Shown here in pieces: positions 60,987 to 64,000 of a stretch of 64,000 bases of DNA. This DNA is from Grifola frondosa (taxonomy: Eukaryota > Basidiomycota > Agaricomycetes > Polyporales > Grifolaceae), in the NCBI GenBank assembly GCA_001683735.1, contig LUGG01000005.1:930001-994000 (forward strand), read 5' to 3'. The first letter of the stretch is position 1, and each line of letters begins with the position of its first letter. Made by a program: the position numbers and the translations under genes. A model generated the notes under the pieces. The model searched no databases, was not told the origin of the DNA, and saw only the letters and a program-made list of their open reading frames with translations.

Positions 60987-61218
60987 GCATGAAATCAGAT
61001 CTTGAGCCTCTTCACTATCTGGGCTGTATGTTCTGTCTGGACAGTCTCATTAGCCTGAAGCTCTGAAGCTCTGAGCCTGATCTAGTGAAAGCCACAGACT
61101 GTGGAGAGGGCTCAGAGCATCAGAGACTTCAGAGGATGAGGGCTTATGGAACCTCTGTTACATCTGAAATTTCAGACACTCAGACAGAATAGAGCAATCC
61201 AGAGAAGATCAGACGGTT

Positions 61219-61222
61219 TCGA
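61219..61222. repeat. Target-site duplication TCGA, right copy
   Basis: Partner of 41786-41789. The host reading frame (minus strand, CDHQQKS) ends in this copy. Confidence 0.65.
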
Positions 61223-64000
61223 CTTTTGCTGATGATCGCAAAACTTGGACCATGCTGAAGCACGATTTCCATGATCAAAGCCTTGTTCCGCCCACTGGTG
61301 AGCACGTTGCTGGATGTCCGAACACGTCTCTAGCATCACCCATCGCAAAATATCGATGACCTCCACCGTGTCCGACTCCATCTTCTTCGCCGCCTCCCGG
61401 ATACTCCGATCGATCTCCAAAGGTGCGAAAAACATAACCGAATGGCCACTTCCCAACTTCCGCATCCGCATGCATCCTACGCATACATAAGCAACAGTAA
61501 TCGGAAGAGACGGGATAAACCAACCTTGCACAAGCCTGTCCTTCGTGACCTTTGGACCAAGCGTGACCGCGGCCCGGACATCGCGAGGCAGCTTCACGTC
61601 TGTCCCTCTCGTATGTGCATCGTCGAGGTACAGGAGACACTGGTCCAGTTGTTGATTGAATGGTGATGACACGAATGACTCAACAGCGCCGTCACGGGTG
61701 AGTACCATGAGCTGATCATTGTCCCCAAAGTATACTGCTGCCTGAGCATTCTGATTCAGTGCCAGCCATTGTGCAACAAGCGCATCGTTCTGCAATTCCA
61801 GCATTTCAGCTCCAACATCCAATAGCACCCGTATCTCTGGTTCTTGCTGCACGAGGAGCTCAAGGAACTTCTGCGCCGAAAGACGCTCGCCGTGGGCATC
61901 CTGAGTGCAAACATAGAAACTATTCTCAGGTCGAAGAAGATAGTTGAGGACTTTGGCATTGGTGCATAGCTGATGTGGTGGATCGCTTTGGGTGATGGAC
62001 ATCGGGGAGGAGGTATCGATTGTCGTTTGTCCCGCTGAAGCCTGTCGTGACGTGATGCTTCTTCTCGGCGATATCCCAGCCAGAGGCTGCCTGCTTCTGC
62101 GGGAACTCCTTGGCCTCCTTCGGGAACACTACCTGCGATAGGAAGAAATCGATGACAGAAATATTGCGTCGGAAGAGGGGGATCAGATACTGTTGACACT
62201 GTTCTGGGGATCGTAAATTGACTCCGTTTAGCTCTCGTAGACTCTGGGGCACATTATCGCAATCATGAATCCACGTCTCGTATTCCAGCGTGGGGTTGTC
62301 CAGCTTGTATAGACGTGCAAAGCAAAGGCCAATCTGGTGCTCTGATAAACCGCCATAATAGTAGCTGAGGCATGTCAGTGCGACCGCAACGTCGGGATGC
62401 CCAAATTCCGCCCTCAGAGCTGGCACGTCTTTTGCTCGGTAGGGCACCGCTAGCATCGAGCGTTGTTGGTCCAGGCCGTAGTCCACCCGCCAGCGCCGTT
62501 CCTTTAAGACATACACAAGGATGCCATGCGCGAGAAGCCCTCGCAACAACAGCAAACCCTTCCAGAGCGCACTATTCTCACAGTAATTTTGGACTTGCTG
62601 TGCAATAGCATCAGCCACTTGGAGCTCAGTGATGAAGGACAGAACAGAGGCTCGCATCTGACGGTCAAGCTGTCCAAGGGTGTAGTTTGGAAGGGCGCCG
62701 TTCACGATGTTCTGAGCGATCAAGGATACAAGATACGCGCCAGCATCACTCATGAGGATGCGGATCGGGGGAAGGCACCACTTCGACCTCCTTGTAGCTC
62801 GATGCCTAGGGGAAATAACTCATATACGTGAGGGATGACCTTCTTCACCAACATGAAGACCTGCTGGATGGTGGTCCAGCGATCCGGATGGTCTTCGAGG
62901 TGTCTCTGCAGTCTGACTGTGTACACCAGCTGGAACCGAACGTGCAGAATCTCGTCGCTCTCGTCCAGGATGTCTCGAGTATTATTCTCTAGCCACCGCT
63001 GGGATTTCAGCAACTGATCCGTAATTGGTCGGTGCGCAGGGTCATTTGCGGAGAGTTGTCGATCGATGGCCATCAGCTTGAAGGAGAGGATGTGATCCGG
63101 CTGTGTGACTAAGATGCCTCCAACGCGCATGCATTCCTCGTACAAGTCCTGGATGACCCGCACTTGATCGACATCTGGGTTAATTGCACGAGAGAATGGC
63201 ATGTAGAAGATACGTCGATTGGTCAGGCCTCCGAGACGATCCACGAGCGTCTGGAACATCGAATTGGCCAGCGACTTAAGAACAACGACCCGTACCAGTC
63301 TCGTTCGATCCGCCAATGTAGCGGCGATGACCGGAACGATTATGGACGATTTCCCTTCGCCCATATTCAGCTGCAGCGCCGTGTTCCCTCCTGATGTTGG
63401 AGAGATCATTTCGAGAGCGACGTCAGCTTGGATGGACCTCACAATGAAATGTCCATCAATCTAAAATCAACGATTAGCACCCTGAGCGAGCTGCAACCAG
63501 CGGCCCACGAACCTGAACGAGGAGCCAATCCGGATACAGTGAAGGATCCCATCCATCACAACTCGTATTCTTGAGCTCTTTGAAGAACTCATCGCGCTGG
63601 TTCCCCAGTGTGAATCCAAGTAGACGTTGAGCACGCTGGACAGAAATGACTGCATTTGCGAGAGAGATAAGAGCTCGTTTCCACTCTGCAGTAAGATTGA
63701 CATCGGAGAGACTGCCCAGAGTACGCAACAACGAAGTGATGGTGAGATGTGGCCACAAGTGAGTGGTCAACATGTTTTTTCGAGAGAGCTGGAAGGTGAT
63801 AATGACTTCACGATGGCTCCAAAGACACGATCAAGGTGGGCCTTGCATTGTGTGTAGTGGTTGGCAAGGTACTCTGACGGGAACGGGATGGCTTCCGGGT
63901 AAGCATCTACGGTTTCCTGCTCAAGGGTCCTCTGACTAATAGCCATATTATCGCCATAGATTTTATGGAACGGAAGTTCGCGGCCTCGGAACTCTGAAAT
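61219..64000 (-). pseudogene. DUF3638-family gene, severed 5' portion (continues beyond window)
   Basis: Central part of the DUF3638/DUF3645 giant protein. It includes a Walker-A-like motif in LQLNMGEGKSSIIVPVIAAT (63370-63310), NRRIFYMPFSRAINPD, GGILVTQPDHILSFKLMAID, LENNTRDILDESDEILHVRF (63000-62940), then MSDAGAYLVSLIAQNIVNGA, NISVIDFFLSQVVFPKEAKE, and a C-terminal segment GHSVMFFAPLEIDRSIREAA, ILRWVMLETCSDIQQRAHQW ending at the insertion after CDHQQKS. The GEGKSS and DESDE motifs suggest an NTPase-like core, although the family is often labelled deubiquitinase. Frame changes without a convincing intron occur near 62768 (FPR/IRILMSD) and 62004 (LLP/SITQSDPPHQ). With the transposon inside and the 3' part decayed, no full-length product is expected. 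Confidence 0.78.

Larger units (their letters stand above)
41790..61218. mobile_element. 19.4-kb composite Plavaka-type DNA transposon carrying host gene fragments
   Basis: Defined by the interruption of the DUF3638 gene, the flanking TCGA duplication and short inverted ends: GTGCGTCTGAG at the left, AACCGTCTGAT at the right in reverse complement, sharing CGTCTGA. Both ends carry many TCTGA/TCTG repeats for several hundred bases, like the subterminal repeats of CACTA-group elements. Inside are the Plavaka-type transposase (-), a divergent accessory gene (+), at least four decayed host-gene fragments on the transposase strand, a kinase pseudogene with an F-box-like piece in a transposase intron, and a nested foldback element. 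Plavaka elements belong to the CACTA/CMC-related transposons of basidiomycetes; the gene capture is inferred from content. Confidence 0.72.
60369..61218. other. Right subterminal region of the transposon
   Basis: No gene. Dense in TCTG, GCTCTGAG and TCTGT words up to the end, mirroring the left end. Open frames here (60460-60880) are produced by repeats. Confidence 0.55.

Noticed and set aside
61219..64000. Annotating the DUF3638 protein as a deubiquitinase
   Set aside because: The label is common in databases, but the visible motifs (GEGKSS, DESDE) look like an NTPase core and no protease triad can be seen, so the activity is left open.

Overview
The window comes from a filamentous basidiomycete, most likely an agaricomycete mushroom-forming fungus. 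Genes carry many short introns (about 45-70 bp) with GT..AG ends. The gene set (UTP10, RPA49, SET2, an ER Hsp70 ending in HDEL, a Munc13-like protein) is fungal. The transposase is of the Plavaka type, which is known mainly from Agaricomycotina. All functions below are read from protein motifs by eye; no database search was run.

Region 1 (1-21.7 kb) is ordinary chromosome: the 3' part of UTP10 (+), a CRIB/PAK-like kinase (-, convergent with UTP10, 70 bp apart), RPA49 (-) and SET2 (+) sharing a 272-bp divergent promoter, an HMG-box gene with a frame break in the box, and a small protein of unknown function (-). Two of these genes (UTP10, RPA49) serve rRNA synthesis.

Region 2 (21.7-40.0 kb) is bracketed by two paralogous minus-strand genes (21732-24991 and 36729-40005). 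Each encodes an N-terminal helical bundle resembling the MLKL executioner domain, a pseudokinase-like domain without visible HRD or DFG, and a conserved C-terminal module. Between them lie a MARVEL-like four-helix membrane protein, LHS1 (ER Hsp110-type chaperone with two frame breaks) and a Munc13/Git1-like exocytosis protein.

Region 3 (40.7-64.0 kb) is the most unusual part. A very large DUF3638-family gene (-) is split by a 19.4-kb composite transposon (41790-61218) flanked by the 4-bp duplication TCGA. Removing the element and one TCGA copy rejoins the host reading frame at the insertion point. The element carries a Plavaka-type transposase (-), a divergent accessory gene (+), TCTG-rich subterminal repeats, and decayed pieces of host genes: trehalose-6-phosphate synthase, glyoxal oxidase, mitochondrial DNA polymerase gamma and coproporphyrinogen III oxidase, all on the transposase strand. 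One transposase intron holds a FRAY/OSR1-like kinase pseudogene and an F-box-like fragment. Another intron position holds a 4.47-kb foldback element whose arms are arrays of short palindromes. The whole resembles a gene-capturing ('Pack') Plavaka element with nested insertions. I did not recognise such an element as previously described, but I could not check.

Several otherwise conserved genes (SET2, HMG-box gene, LHS1, DUF3638 gene) show single-base frame breaks, often in short C or G runs. These may be real decay or assembly error.
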